From Lachnospiraceae bacterium AM48-27BH (GTDB lineage: Bacteria; Bacillota; Clostridia; Lachnospirales; Lachnospiraceae), in assembly GCA_003478355.1 (NCBI GenBank), contig QUFC01000053.1:1-23391 (forward strand): a DNA stretch of 23,391 nt. Direction: 5' to 3'. Below are positions 5,882 through 13,223 of this stretch, piece by piece; the first letter of the stretch is position 1, and each line of letters opens with the position of its first letter. A model generated the notes under the pieces. It was not told the origin of the DNA, searched no databases, and saw nothing but the letters and a program-made list of their open reading frames with translations. The position numbers and the translations under genes are program-made.

Positions 5882-8227
5882 GTGGAGATAGAACAAACGG
5901 TAAAGAAAAGAAAAAAAATAACAAGGCTGTTGCTTATACTGCTTATTATTCTTTTAAGCTTAGGTTGTATCAAGTATCTTATAAGTAAGTCTAGCAAGTA
6001 TATCAGCGAAAATGGAAAAAGCAGTATGGGAGCTGTTGTTGAACAGATACAACAGACCTATGATCTTCAGGTGAGTGGGTACTACAGCCAGCTGCAGTTG
6101 GTTGAGGAATTTTTACTTCGTGAGAGGGAGCTGTCTCTTGAAACGGATACGAACAAAAGTTTCTTTGAAGCATGGGAAAAAGAATCGGAAAGTACCCTTA
6201 TATTTCTTCGGGAAAATGGTCAGGCAATATCCGCAGGTGGAACAAAAATGCGGATTGATATGCCAAGTAAATTTCTGCTGGACTTAAAGAATGGATACAA
6301 TATTGGAAAACTGGTGCGTCTTGATTATGATCAGAAGAAAAAAGACGGTTATCTGGTTGCGATCCCATGTCAGGAATATACGATCAATGGGGAAACTTAT
6401 ACGGCAATTGGAACGGTGTATGATCATTCGAAACTGGATTCCATGTTAAAACTGAAAGGTTATGATGGGAAAGCATATTTGTTCATGCTGGATGATGACG
6501 GAAATATTACGTATACGAACCTGAGTGGTGATAAATACCTGCGTAATTATTCTTTGTTAAAACATTTAAAAGGGGAACAGGCCATTACAGACGAAGAGGC
6601 TGATTTGCTCAAAAAGAAGTTTGATAACAGAGAATCCGGAGTTGTACTTTTGGGAAAACAGAACCCCTATTATCTGGGGTATTGCCCGATAGAAAGCAAC
6701 AACACCATTTTGGTATGCATTGTGGCAAAGGGAGTTATTGACAATGTGCTGAGGGATTACCAGAAAACGGTGCTGTGTACAACAACACTCATGGCAGGTT
6801 TTATACTTTTACTTTTTGCTGGATTATTCTACAGTATTTCCAGACTCAGTCTTGCAGATCAAAAAGCAGAATATGAAAAAAGAAAGAATGAACTTCATTT
6901 ACAGACAATGAAGGAAATGGAAGTAGTCAATCAAAAACTGAAAAAAGCAAAGAACGTTGCAACAGAGGCTTTACAGACAGCTGAAAATGCAAATAAGGCG
7001 AAAACGGATTTCCTGTCTAATATGTCACATGATATTCGTACACCTATGAATGCAATCATTGGTATCACGTCTTTGATCAGACATGATGCAGGTAATAAAG
7101 CAAAAGTTATAGAGTATGCAGATAAAATAGATATTTCATCACAGCATCTGTTAGGAATCATTAATGATGTTTTGGATATGAGTAAGATTGAAGCAGGAAA
7201 AACAGTCTTCAAGTATTCTGACTTTTCTATTCTGGATCTTATGCAGGAACTTGACACTATATTTCATACTCAAATATATGAAAAGCAGCAGACCCTTACA
7301 ATCATAAAAGAAAATATTCAGCATGAGTGGGTGAATGGGGATCAGGTTCACCTGATGCAGATTTTCAGCAACCTGCTTTCCAATGCAGTGAAGTATACCC
7401 AGGAAGGTGGGGAAATTCAGTTCTTTGTAGAAGAATGTGAGACAAAGTCATCTGTCTATGCAAAGTACCGTTTCTTAGTTAGTGATAATGGTATGGGAAT
7501 GTCGGCAGATTTCAAAGAGACAATCTTTGATCCGTTTACTCGCGCTGAAAGTTCTGTGACTAATAAGGTACAGGGAACCGGACTTGGAATGGCTATTACT
7601 AAGAACCTGGTTGAGGCAATGGGAGGTACCATCGATGTGGACAGTGAACTGGGACAGGGAAGCTGTTTTGAGGTTCTCATGGATCTGAAAATTGCAGAGG
7701 ATAGAACGGTTGCTCTGGCGGCACAAGAAGAAACAGATGAGCAGGATGGTAATATCCTGCAGGGAATGAGGTTCCTGTGTGCAGAGGATAATGAGCTGAA
7801 TGCAGAGATCCTGATGGAGCTGTTAAAGATTGAAGGTGCAAAATGTACCATCTGTGAAAATGGTAAAGAGATTTTAAAAGCATTTGAACAGTCTGCTCCA
7901 GGTGATTATGATATGATTCTGATGGATGTGCAGATGCCTGTAATGAATGGCTATGAGGCAACGAAGGCAATCCGCAGAAGTTCCCATGAGCTGGCAAAGA
8001 CGATTCCGATCATTGCCATGACTGCCAATGCATTTTCAGAGGACATTCAGCATTCTCTGGCAGCTGGTATGACTGCACATGTTTCAAAACCAGTTGAAAT
8101 GAAAGTACTGGAAAAGACAATCAGAAGTATAAAATCCGGCAGTGTGGGGGGGGTACCGAACCGCAGGTTACTGAATAGTGACAAATGGAAAATAACCGGA
8201 CATAAAAGAATCGAAAAGGATAGTTAG
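5882..8227 (+). CDS. Hybrid sensor histidine kinase 1 (dCACHE-like sensor, HisKA, HATPase, REC)
   Basis: A membrane hybrid kinase of 781 residues starting at GTG 5882, two bases after the lipoprotein gene. Order: TM helix about 14-34; extracellular Cache-like sensor about 35-290; TM helix about 296-318; coiled coil about 325-375; HisKA with MSHDIRTPMNAIIG, phospho-acceptor His383; HATPase_c with N box FSNLLSNAVKYT, G1 DNGMGM, F box FDPFTR and G2 GTGLGMAI; REC with acidic pair AEDNELN, phospho-acceptor Asp682 (ILMDVQMPVMNG) and HVSKP. All catalytic residues are present. The outer domain is a natural docking partner for the lipoprotein encoded just upstream. After the REC domain an 8-G run (8146-8153) sets the frame of the last 25 residues; with one more G it would end at TEPQVTE instead. 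Confidence 0.93.
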   Translation: MEIEQTVKKRKKITRLLLILLIILLSLGCIKYLISKSSKYISENGKSSMGAVVEQIQQTYDLQVSGYYSQLQLVEEFLLRERELSLETDTNKSFFEAWEKESESTLIFLRENGQAISAGGTKMRIDMPSKFLLDLKNGYNIGKLVRLDYDQKKKDGYLVAIPCQEYTINGETYTAIGTVYDHSKLDSMLKLKGYDGKAYLFMLDDDGNITYTNLSGDKYLRNYSLLKHLKGEQAITDEEADLLKKKFDNRESGVVLLGKQNPYYLGYCPIESNNTILVCIVAKGVIDNVLRDYQKTVLCTTTLMAGFILLLFAGLFYSISRLSLADQKAEYEKRKNELHLQTMKEMEVVNQKLKKAKNVATEALQTAENANKAKTDFLSNMSHDIRTPMNAIIGITSLIRHDAGNKAKVIEYADKIDISSQHLLGIINDVLDMSKIEAGKTVFKYSDFSILDLMQELDTIFHTQIYEKQQTLTIIKENIQHEWVNGDQVHLMQIFSNLLSNAVKYTQEGGEIQFFVEECETKSSVYAKYRFLVSDNGMGMSADFKETIFDPFTRAESSVTNKVQGTGLGMAITKNLVEAMGGTIDVDSELGQGSCFEVLMDLKIAEDRTVALAAQEETDEQDGNILQGMRFLCAEDNELNAEILMELLKIEGAKCTICENGKEILKAFEQSAPGDYDMILMDVQMPVMNGYEATKAIRRSSHELAKTIPIIAMTANAFSEDIQHSLAAGMTAHVSKPVEMKVLEKTIRSIKSGSVGGVPNRRLLNSDKWKITGHKRIEKDS

Positions 8228-8240
8228 GGATAGATAGAAA

Positions 8241-9056
8241 ATGAAAGGAAAAAGAATGATTGCAGGCATTCTGCTTGCGGGAATTTTAGCAGTCACCCTG
8301 GCAGGGTGTAAAAACACAGATAACACGAAAGAAGAAACCGAAAAGCCTGTTATTACCCTCGGCAGCGACAACTATCCACCATACAATTATCTAAATGAGG
8401 ATGGTGTACCGACGGGAATTGATGTAGAACTGGCTACGGAAGCTTTCAAAAGAATGGGATATCAGGTGGAGGTTGTCCAGATTAACTGGGAGAAGAAAAA
8501 AGAACTGGTGGAGAGCGGAGAGATTGACTGTAGCATGGGATGTTTTTCCATGGAAGGACGCCTTGACGATTACCGCTGGGCAGGACCATATATAGCAAGC
8601 CGTCAGGTGGTTGCTGTAAATGAGAATAGTGATATTTATAAACTGAGTGATCTCGAGGAAAAGAATCTGGCCGTTCAGTCCACAACCAAACCGGAAGGCA
8701 TCTTTCTGGACAGGACGGATGAGAGAATTCCAAAACTTGGAAATCTTATCAGTCTTGGACATCGGGAACTGATCTATACGTTTCTTGGGAAAGGATATGT
8801 AGATGCAGTTGGCGCACATGAAGAATCTGTCGTCCAGTATATGAAAGATTATGATACAAGCTTTCGTATCCTGGAAGAACCTTTGATGGTTGTTGGGATA
8901 GGAGTTGCTTTTGCAAAAGATGATGACAGAGGAATCTGTGAGCAGATGGACCAAACACTGGAAGAGATGCGGCAGGATGGCACGTCCCTGAAAATCATTG
9001 AAAAATATCTGGATGATCCCCAGAAGTATCTGGAGGTGGATGATCTTGGATATTAA
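8241..9056 (+). CDS. Family-3 solute-binding lipoprotein (amino-acid-binding type)
   Basis: A lipoprotein of 271 residues with signal peptide MKGKRMIAGILLAGILAVTL and lipobox LAGC, Cys23. The mature part is an SBP_bac_3 domain: ITLGSDNYPPYNYLNEDG, GIDVELATEAFKRMGY, then GEIDCSMGCFS, the QVVAVN segment of the second lobe and the closing helix region SLKIIEKYLDD. Such proteins bind polar amino acids or similar small ligands. No ABC permease or ATPase is near; the gene sits between two hybrid kinases and overlaps the second, so it probably serves as a sensory binding protein. ATG 8241 gives the charged n-region; the internal ATG 8256 has a better-placed AAAGGA but would remove the positive charges. 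Confidence 0.88.
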   Translation: MKGKRMIAGILLAGILAVTLAGCKNTDNTKEETEKPVITLGSDNYPPYNYLNEDGVPTGIDVELATEAFKRMGYQVEVVQINWEKKKELVESGEIDCSMGCFSMEGRLDDYRWAGPYIASRQVVAVNENSDIYKLSDLEEKNLAVQSTTKPEGIFLDRTDERIPKLGNLISLGHRELIYTFLGKGYVDAVGAHEESVVQYMKDYDTSFRILEEPLMVVGIGVAFAKDDDRGICEQMDQTLEEMRQDGTSLKIIEKYLDDPQKYLEVDDLGY

Positions 9057-10821
9057 GAAAAAGACAAAAGAAAAACGAATCCAGCTGCTCGGCGGTGTGA
9101 TTGGAATCTGTGTGGCTGTAGTCTCCCTGTTTTATTTCTTCCACGCAGAAAAAGCGGAAGCAGAGAAAAGAATGGTGGAGATTGTAAACTATGTCAAAGT
9201 GCAGTGCTCCACCTACACCCATTATAATGAATCTTCGGAATCCAAAAGTCTCCTCCGTGCAATTGAAAGTGCCAGACAGATGAGTACAAATATTAGCATG
9301 GAAACAGAAAACGGCGGGCAGTTAAGTGAGGATTTTCTGAAAGAAAACCTGCAGACTCTCTGGGTGGATGGTATCCTTGTATTGGATGCAGATGGAAAGA
9401 CGGACTGTGAATACAGCACAGATGAGTTTTTGACCAATGAGATTACGGAGTATCTGCAAAAAGACATTATCATGGATTTTACCGGATATGAAGAAAGATC
9501 TTATTCAGAACGGTTTGCCAGAGAAGATGGATCCTATATTGACATTGCAGCTTGTGCCAGAAAAGATGCACCGGGTATTGTTGCAATCTACTATTACACA
9601 TCTCCTGAATTTGCCAGAAACTATACACTGACAATACAGGGACTTTTAAAAGGTTATTGTACTCAGAAAGATGGAACGATTATTGTTGCTGACGAGGGAG
9701 TTGTTGTTGCCAGCAATGATGAGAGTCTGCTGGGGCAGAATACAGCTGACAACGAAGTTGTTCAGGCAATGAAAAAGCATACAGACAGTCAGCATATCCA
9801 TCATTTAAAGACGGAAGGAATCGGATGTTATGGAGTCATGCTGAAGCAGAGTGATTATTATATCTATGCATATCTTCCGGATACGGAAGTGTTCCATAAC
9901 CTCCCATTAAGTGTAGCAGGTGTTATTTTTCTTTATTTTCTGATGTTCAGCATATTCTGGTTCTGGACCTACAGAACCAATCTGGCACACCGGAAACAGG
10001 AACAGGAAAAAGATGAAAAATATAAAGCAGAACTTCTGATAGCTGCAAAAAAGGCAGAAGCCGCCAATGAGGCGAAAACAGAGTTTCTCCAGCGGATGAG
10101 CCATGATATCCGGACTCCGATCAATGGAATCTGCGGCATGATTGATATGGCAGAGCATTATGCAGATGATATGGAGAAGCAGACGGAATACAGGACAAAG
10201 GTTAAAGAGGCATCCAATCTACTGCTGGAACTGGTAAATGATGTTCTGGACATGAGTAAGCTGGAGTCAGATGATATCGTTCTGGAAGAGAGTCCATTTA
10301 ATCTGAGCATAATTTTTGAGGAAGTGCTTGTTGTGATTGAACAGATTGCTGCAGAACAGAATATCCGAATTGTATGGGAGAAAAAAGAAATCAAACACCG
10401 TGATCTTATTGGAAGCCCGAGGTATGTGAAACGTGTGATGATGAATATCCTGTCGAATGCGGTGAAATATAACAGAGAAAACGGGCAGATTTATATCAGC
10501 TGCAGGGAAATTTCATCCGAACAGCCGGAAATGACGATAATAGAATTTGTCTGCCGGGATACCGGAATCGGAATGACAGATGAGTTTCAGAAGCATATTT
10601 TTGAACCATTTGCACAGGAGCATGCCGGAAGCCGCACAAAATTTGCAGGAACAGGTCTGGGAATGCCGATTACAAAGAAACTGGTTGAGAAAATGGGTGG
10701 TACCATTACTTTTGAAAGTGAAAAAGGCGTAGGGACGACATTTGTGATTCGGGTTCCATTTAAAATAGATCCGGATGCGGATAAACGTGAAGAACAGAAG
10801 GAGGAAACTTTAAGTAACTGA
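9046..10821 (+). CDS. Hybrid histidine kinase 2, sensor and catalytic part (split by IS607 element)
   Basis: This is the N-terminal 586 native residues of a second hybrid kinase. TTG 9046 is preferred because GGAGG (9032-9036) lies nine bases before it; ATG 9040 would be only three bases away. Domains: TM about 13-32, extracellular sensor about 33-280, TM about 285-308, coiled region, HisKA with MSHDIRTPINGICGM and phospho-acceptor His353, HATPase_c with MNILSNAVKYN, DTGIGM, FEPFAQ and GTGLGMPI. Native coding ends near GAG 10801-10803; the last residues (ETLSN) and stop belong to the inserted element. The matching receiver domain is at 12819-13223. The remaining protein could autophosphorylate but has no REC domain of its own. 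It overlaps the upstream lipoprotein gene by 11 bases, implying co-translation. Confidence 0.88.
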   Translation: MDIKKKTKEKRIQLLGGVIGICVAVVSLFYFFHAEKAEAEKRMVEIVNYVKVQCSTYTHYNESSESKSLLRAIESARQMSTNISMETENGGQLSEDFLKENLQTLWVDGILVLDADGKTDCEYSTDEFLTNEITEYLQKDIIMDFTGYEERSYSERFAREDGSYIDIAACARKDAPGIVAIYYYTSPEFARNYTLTIQGLLKGYCTQKDGTIIVADEGVVVASNDESLLGQNTADNEVVQAMKKHTDSQHIHHLKTEGIGCYGVMLKQSDYYIYAYLPDTEVFHNLPLSVAGVIFLYFLMFSIFWFWTYRTNLAHRKQEQEKDEKYKAELLIAAKKAEAANEAKTEFLQRMSHDIRTPINGICGMIDMAEHYADDMEKQTEYRTKVKEASNLLLELVNDVLDMSKLESDDIVLEESPFNLSIIFEEVLVVIEQIAAEQNIRIVWEKKEIKHRDLIGSPRYVKRVMMNILSNAVKYNRENGQIYISCREISSEQPEMTIIEFVCRDTGIGMTDEFQKHIFEPFAQEHAGSRTKFAGTGLGMPITKKLVEKMGGTITFESEKGVGTTFVIRVPFKIDPDADKREEQKEETLSN

Positions 10822-10843
10822 ATAAGTTGTTAAATGTGATAAT

Positions 10844-10861
10844 ATGTGTTTAAATATACTC
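10844..10861 (+). repeat. Subterminal inverted motif, left copy
   Basis: ATGTGTTTAAATATACTC matches the reverse complement of 12795-12812 (ATGTGTGTAAATATACGC) at 16 of 18 positions. It lies between the left tip and tnpA and is a plausible TnpA binding site; it also overlaps the likely tnpA promoter region. Confidence 0.55.
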
Positions 10862-10874
10862 ATGGAGGTATACT

Positions 10875-11564
10875 ATGAATACATCAAATATCACAAATTA
10901 CAAGCCAAAAGATTTTGCTGAATTGCTAGGTGTTTCTGTCAAAACGTTACAGCGTTGGGATAGAGAAGGAACTCTAAAAGCAAATCGTACTCCAACTAAT
11001 AGGCGTTATTACACTTACGACCAATATCTTCAATTCAAAGGCATAAATACAGAAGATGATACGCGTCAAGTTGTCATTTATGCCAGAGTCTCTACAAGAA
11101 ATCAAAAAGATGATTTACAAAACCAAGTCACATTTCTACGACAGTTTTGTAATGCTAAAGGTATTATCGTAGACCAATATATTGAAGATTATGGGAGCGG
11201 TCTTAATTACAATCGCAAGAAATGGAACGAATTATTAGATGAAGTAATGGAACAGAAAATCAAAACCATTATCGTAACTCATAAGGATAGATTTATCCGA
11301 TTTGGCTATGATTGGTTTGAAAAATTCTGTATGAAGTTCAATACAACCATAGTGGTAGTAAAGAATGAAGAACTATCGTCTCAAGAAGAACTCGTGCAGG
11401 ATATTGTTTCAATACTCCATGTATTCTCTTGTAGGTTATATGGACTTCGTAAATATAAAAAACAAATAGAAAGGGATGAGGAAATTGCTAAAGAGCTTCA
11501 AGACGGAAATAAATCCAACAGAAGAGCAGAAAATCAAGATACGCAAGACGATAGGAACTTGTAG
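10875..11564 (+). CDS. tnpA: IS607-family serine recombinase TnpA
   Basis: A protein of 229 residues catalysing insertion and excision through a serine-DNA intermediate. The N-terminus (about 8-55) is a MerR-like helix-turn-helix (KPKDFAELLGVSVKTLQRWDREG, split over two runs), as in IS607 TnpA where the DNA-binding domain precedes the catalytic one. The resolvase domain starts at about 65: VVIYARVSTRNQKDDL with catalytic Ser73, then the conserved DYGSGLNYNRK and VTHKDRFIRFGYDWFE motifs. Length is slightly above the usual 200-220, because the C-terminus overlaps tnpB by 89 bases in another frame. GGAGG lies seven bases before ATG. It appears intact, so the element may still be mobile. Confidence 0.93.
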   Translation: MNTSNITNYKPKDFAELLGVSVKTLQRWDREGTLKANRTPTNRRYYTYDQYLQFKGINTEDDTRQVVIYARVSTRNQKDDLQNQVTFLRQFCNAKGIIVDQYIEDYGSGLNYNRKKWNELLDEVMEQKIKTIIVTHKDRFIRFGYDWFEKFCMKFNTTIVVVKNEELSSQEELVQDIVSILHVFSCRLYGLRKYKKQIERDEEIAKELQDGNKSNRRAENQDTQDDRNL

Positions 11565-12639
11565 GTACATCTATAACTTCTATCTTACTCATAATAAAGA
11601 ACTTTATGATAATGGCAAAAAGTTTATGAGTGGTAAATCGTTTAGTGTCTGGCTTAACAACGAGTATCTTCCAAACCATCCGGAATATTCTTGGGTTAAG
11701 GAAGTAAGTTCAAAATCTGTAAAGCATTCAATCGAATGTGGGTGTACTGCTTTTACAAGATTTTTCAAACATCAGAGTGCTTTCCCTAATTACAAAAAGA
11801 AAGGTAAATCTGATGTGAAGATGTACTTCGTTAAGAATAATCCAAAGGACTGTTTTTGCGAAAGGCATCGTATCAACATTCCAACTTTAGGTTGGGTACG
11901 TATCAAAGAAAAAGGATACATTCCAACAACCAAAGATGGATATATAATCAAAAGTGGTTCAGTTTCAATCAAAGCTGACAAATTTTATGTTTCCGTTCTT
12001 GTGGAAATTCCTGAAGCCCAGATTGCTAATAACTCTAACGATGGAATTGGTATTGACCTTGGTTTAAAGGATTTCGCTATTGTTTCCAACGGTAAAACGT
12101 ATAAGAACATTAACAAATCTGCAAGATTAAAGAAACTTGAAAAGCAACTTATTCGAGAACAAAGGTGTCTCTCTCGAAAGTATGAAAACTTAAAGAAAGG
12201 AGAAGTCACTCAAAGAGCAAATATACAGAAACAAAAGCTCAAGGTACAAAAACTTCATCATAAGATAGATAATGTCCGTACGGATTACATTAACAAGACA
12301 ATCGCTGAGATAGTAAAAACCAAACCATCTTATATGACGATTGAGGACTTAAATGTAAAAGGAATGATGAAGAACCGACATCTTTCAAAAGCCGTTGCAT
12401 CACAGAAGTTTTATGAGTTTAGAGCAAAACTTCAATCTAAATGTAATGAAAACGGTATTGAGTTAAGAGTAGTAGCCAGATGGTATCCATCTTCAAAAAT
12501 GTGTCACCGCTGTGGTTGCATCAAGAGAGATTTAAAACTTTCGGATAGAATTTACAGATGCGAATGCGGTTATGTTGAAGACAGGGACTTTAATGCTGCA
12601 CTTAATTTGAGAGATGCTATAACTTACGAAGTTGCATAG
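11476..12639 (+). CDS. tnpB: TnpB RNA-guided nuclease of the IS607 element
   Basis: A protein of 387 residues, typical TnpB length. The N-terminal part (LLKSFKTEINPTEEQK, TCRYIYNFYL) is the helix-turn-helix/WED region. The RuvC triad is complete: GIDLGLKDFAIV (Asp), TIEDLNVKGM (Glu) and DRDFNAALNL (Asp), with a zinc finger CHRCGC...CECG between the last two. TnpB proteins are guided by an RNA from the element's right end and cut the empty donor site so that the element is copied back. The start overlaps tnpA, suggesting coupled translation. All catalytic residues are intact. Confidence 0.94.
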   Translation: MRKLLKSFKTEINPTEEQKIKIRKTIGTCRYIYNFYLTHNKELYDNGKKFMSGKSFSVWLNNEYLPNHPEYSWVKEVSSKSVKHSIECGCTAFTRFFKHQSAFPNYKKKGKSDVKMYFVKNNPKDCFCERHRINIPTLGWVRIKEKGYIPTTKDGYIIKSGSVSIKADKFYVSVLVEIPEAQIANNSNDGIGIDLGLKDFAIVSNGKTYKNINKSARLKKLEKQLIREQRCLSRKYENLKKGEVTQRANIQKQKLKVQKLHHKIDNVRTDYINKTIAEIVKTKPSYMTIEDLNVKGMMKNRHLSKAVASQKFYEFRAKLQSKCNENGIELRVVARWYPSSKMCHRCGCIKRDLKLSDRIYRCECGYVEDRDFNAALNLRDAITYEVA

Positions 12640-12838
12640 TCAAACGCAAACGTAAGTATGTACCGAAGGCTTATTCGGGAATTAACGACTGTGGAGTGTA
12701 CAAGAACCTGCAAGTAGATATGATTTCGGTCAATTAAAAGCATACACGATGAAGCAGTAAGTAGAGTTCGTGAGAACCTATATTATCTCGATGTGCGTAT
12801 ATTTACACACATTTTGAGTGGCAGGTATCCGAAAAATC
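12600..12838 (+). ncRNA. Predicted TnpB omega (right-end) RNA with kinase-derived guide
   Basis: In characterised TnpB systems the guide RNA scaffold spans the 3' end of tnpB and the right end of the element, and the guide is the host sequence immediately beyond the right tip. Here 12640-12818 is non-coding and rich in potential pairing, and the guide would begin at 12819 (TGGCAGGTATCCGAAA...), part of hybrid kinase 2. The 5' limit is a guess and the 3' end depends on processing. Nothing else is seen in this 180-base stretch. Confidence 0.5.
12795..12812 (-). repeat. Subterminal inverted motif, right copy
   Basis: Reverse complement partner of 10844-10861, matching at 16 of 18 positions and ending six bases inside the right tip of the element. 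It is a likely recognition site for TnpA. Confidence 0.55.
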
Positions 12839-13223
12839 TATAAAGGGACTGCATATTCTTCTGGCAGAAGATAATGAGCTGAATATGGAAATCGCCGAAT
12901 TTGTGCTTCAGAATGAAGGCGCTGACGTGTCAAAAGCCTGGAATGGACAGGAAGCTGTTGAAGTATTCAAAAAAAGTGAACCTCGTGAATTTGATGTCAT
13001 TCTTATGGATATTATGATGCCGGTCGTGAATGGTTATGAAGCCACAAAGATGATCCGGTCTCTGGAAAGAGAGGATGCAAAGGAAATACCGATCATTGCA
13101 ATGACAGCAAATGCGTTCACGGAGGACAGAATAAGAGCAAAAGAAGCAGGGATGGATGAACATGTTGCTAAGCCTGTTGATGTGGAATTACTGGTAAGGG
13201 TAATTCATAAATTGGTAGGATGA
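12819..13223 (+). pseudogene. Severed REC domain of hybrid histidine kinase 2
   Basis: The frame from TGG 12819 reads WQVSEKSIKGLHILLAEDN and continues as a complete receiver domain of about 120 residues: acidic pair AEDNELN, phospho-acceptor in ILMDIMMPVVNG, IAMTANAF and the lysine of HVAKPVDV. It stops at TGA 13221-13223. It is the C-terminal part of the kinase whose core lies at 9046-10803; together they give about 720 residues. An internal ATG at 12885 could start a shortened protein, but that would cut off the first strand and the acidic pair, so it should not work as a phospho-receiver. It overlaps the next gene by four bases (ATGA). Confidence 0.85.

Larger units (their letters stand above)
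10804..12818 (+). mobile_element. IS607-family transposon inserted in hybrid kinase 2
   Basis: The element carries overlapping tnpA (serine recombinase) and tnpB in the order usual for IS607. The boundaries are inferred from reading frame. The kinase frame up to GAG 10801-10803 and the receiver frame from TGG 12819 share GAG at both junctions (10801-10803, 12816-12818), and removing 2015 bp gives an uninterrupted kinase reading ...KEWQVSEKSIKGLHILL. There are no terminal inverted repeats at the tips and no target duplication beyond the shared bases, as expected for IS607. An internal 18-base inverted motif lies near both ends (10844-10861, 12795-12812). Confidence 0.85.

Noticed and set aside
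7456..7851. Long antisense frame opposite hybrid kinase 1
   Set aside because: It mirrors the coding strand of a fully supported kinase, is Ser/Ile-rich without domains, and has no ribosome site.
8391..8954. Antisense frame of 187 codons opposite the family-3 lipoprotein gene
   Set aside because: The opposite strand encodes a complete binding protein with signal peptide; the antisense product resembles no family.
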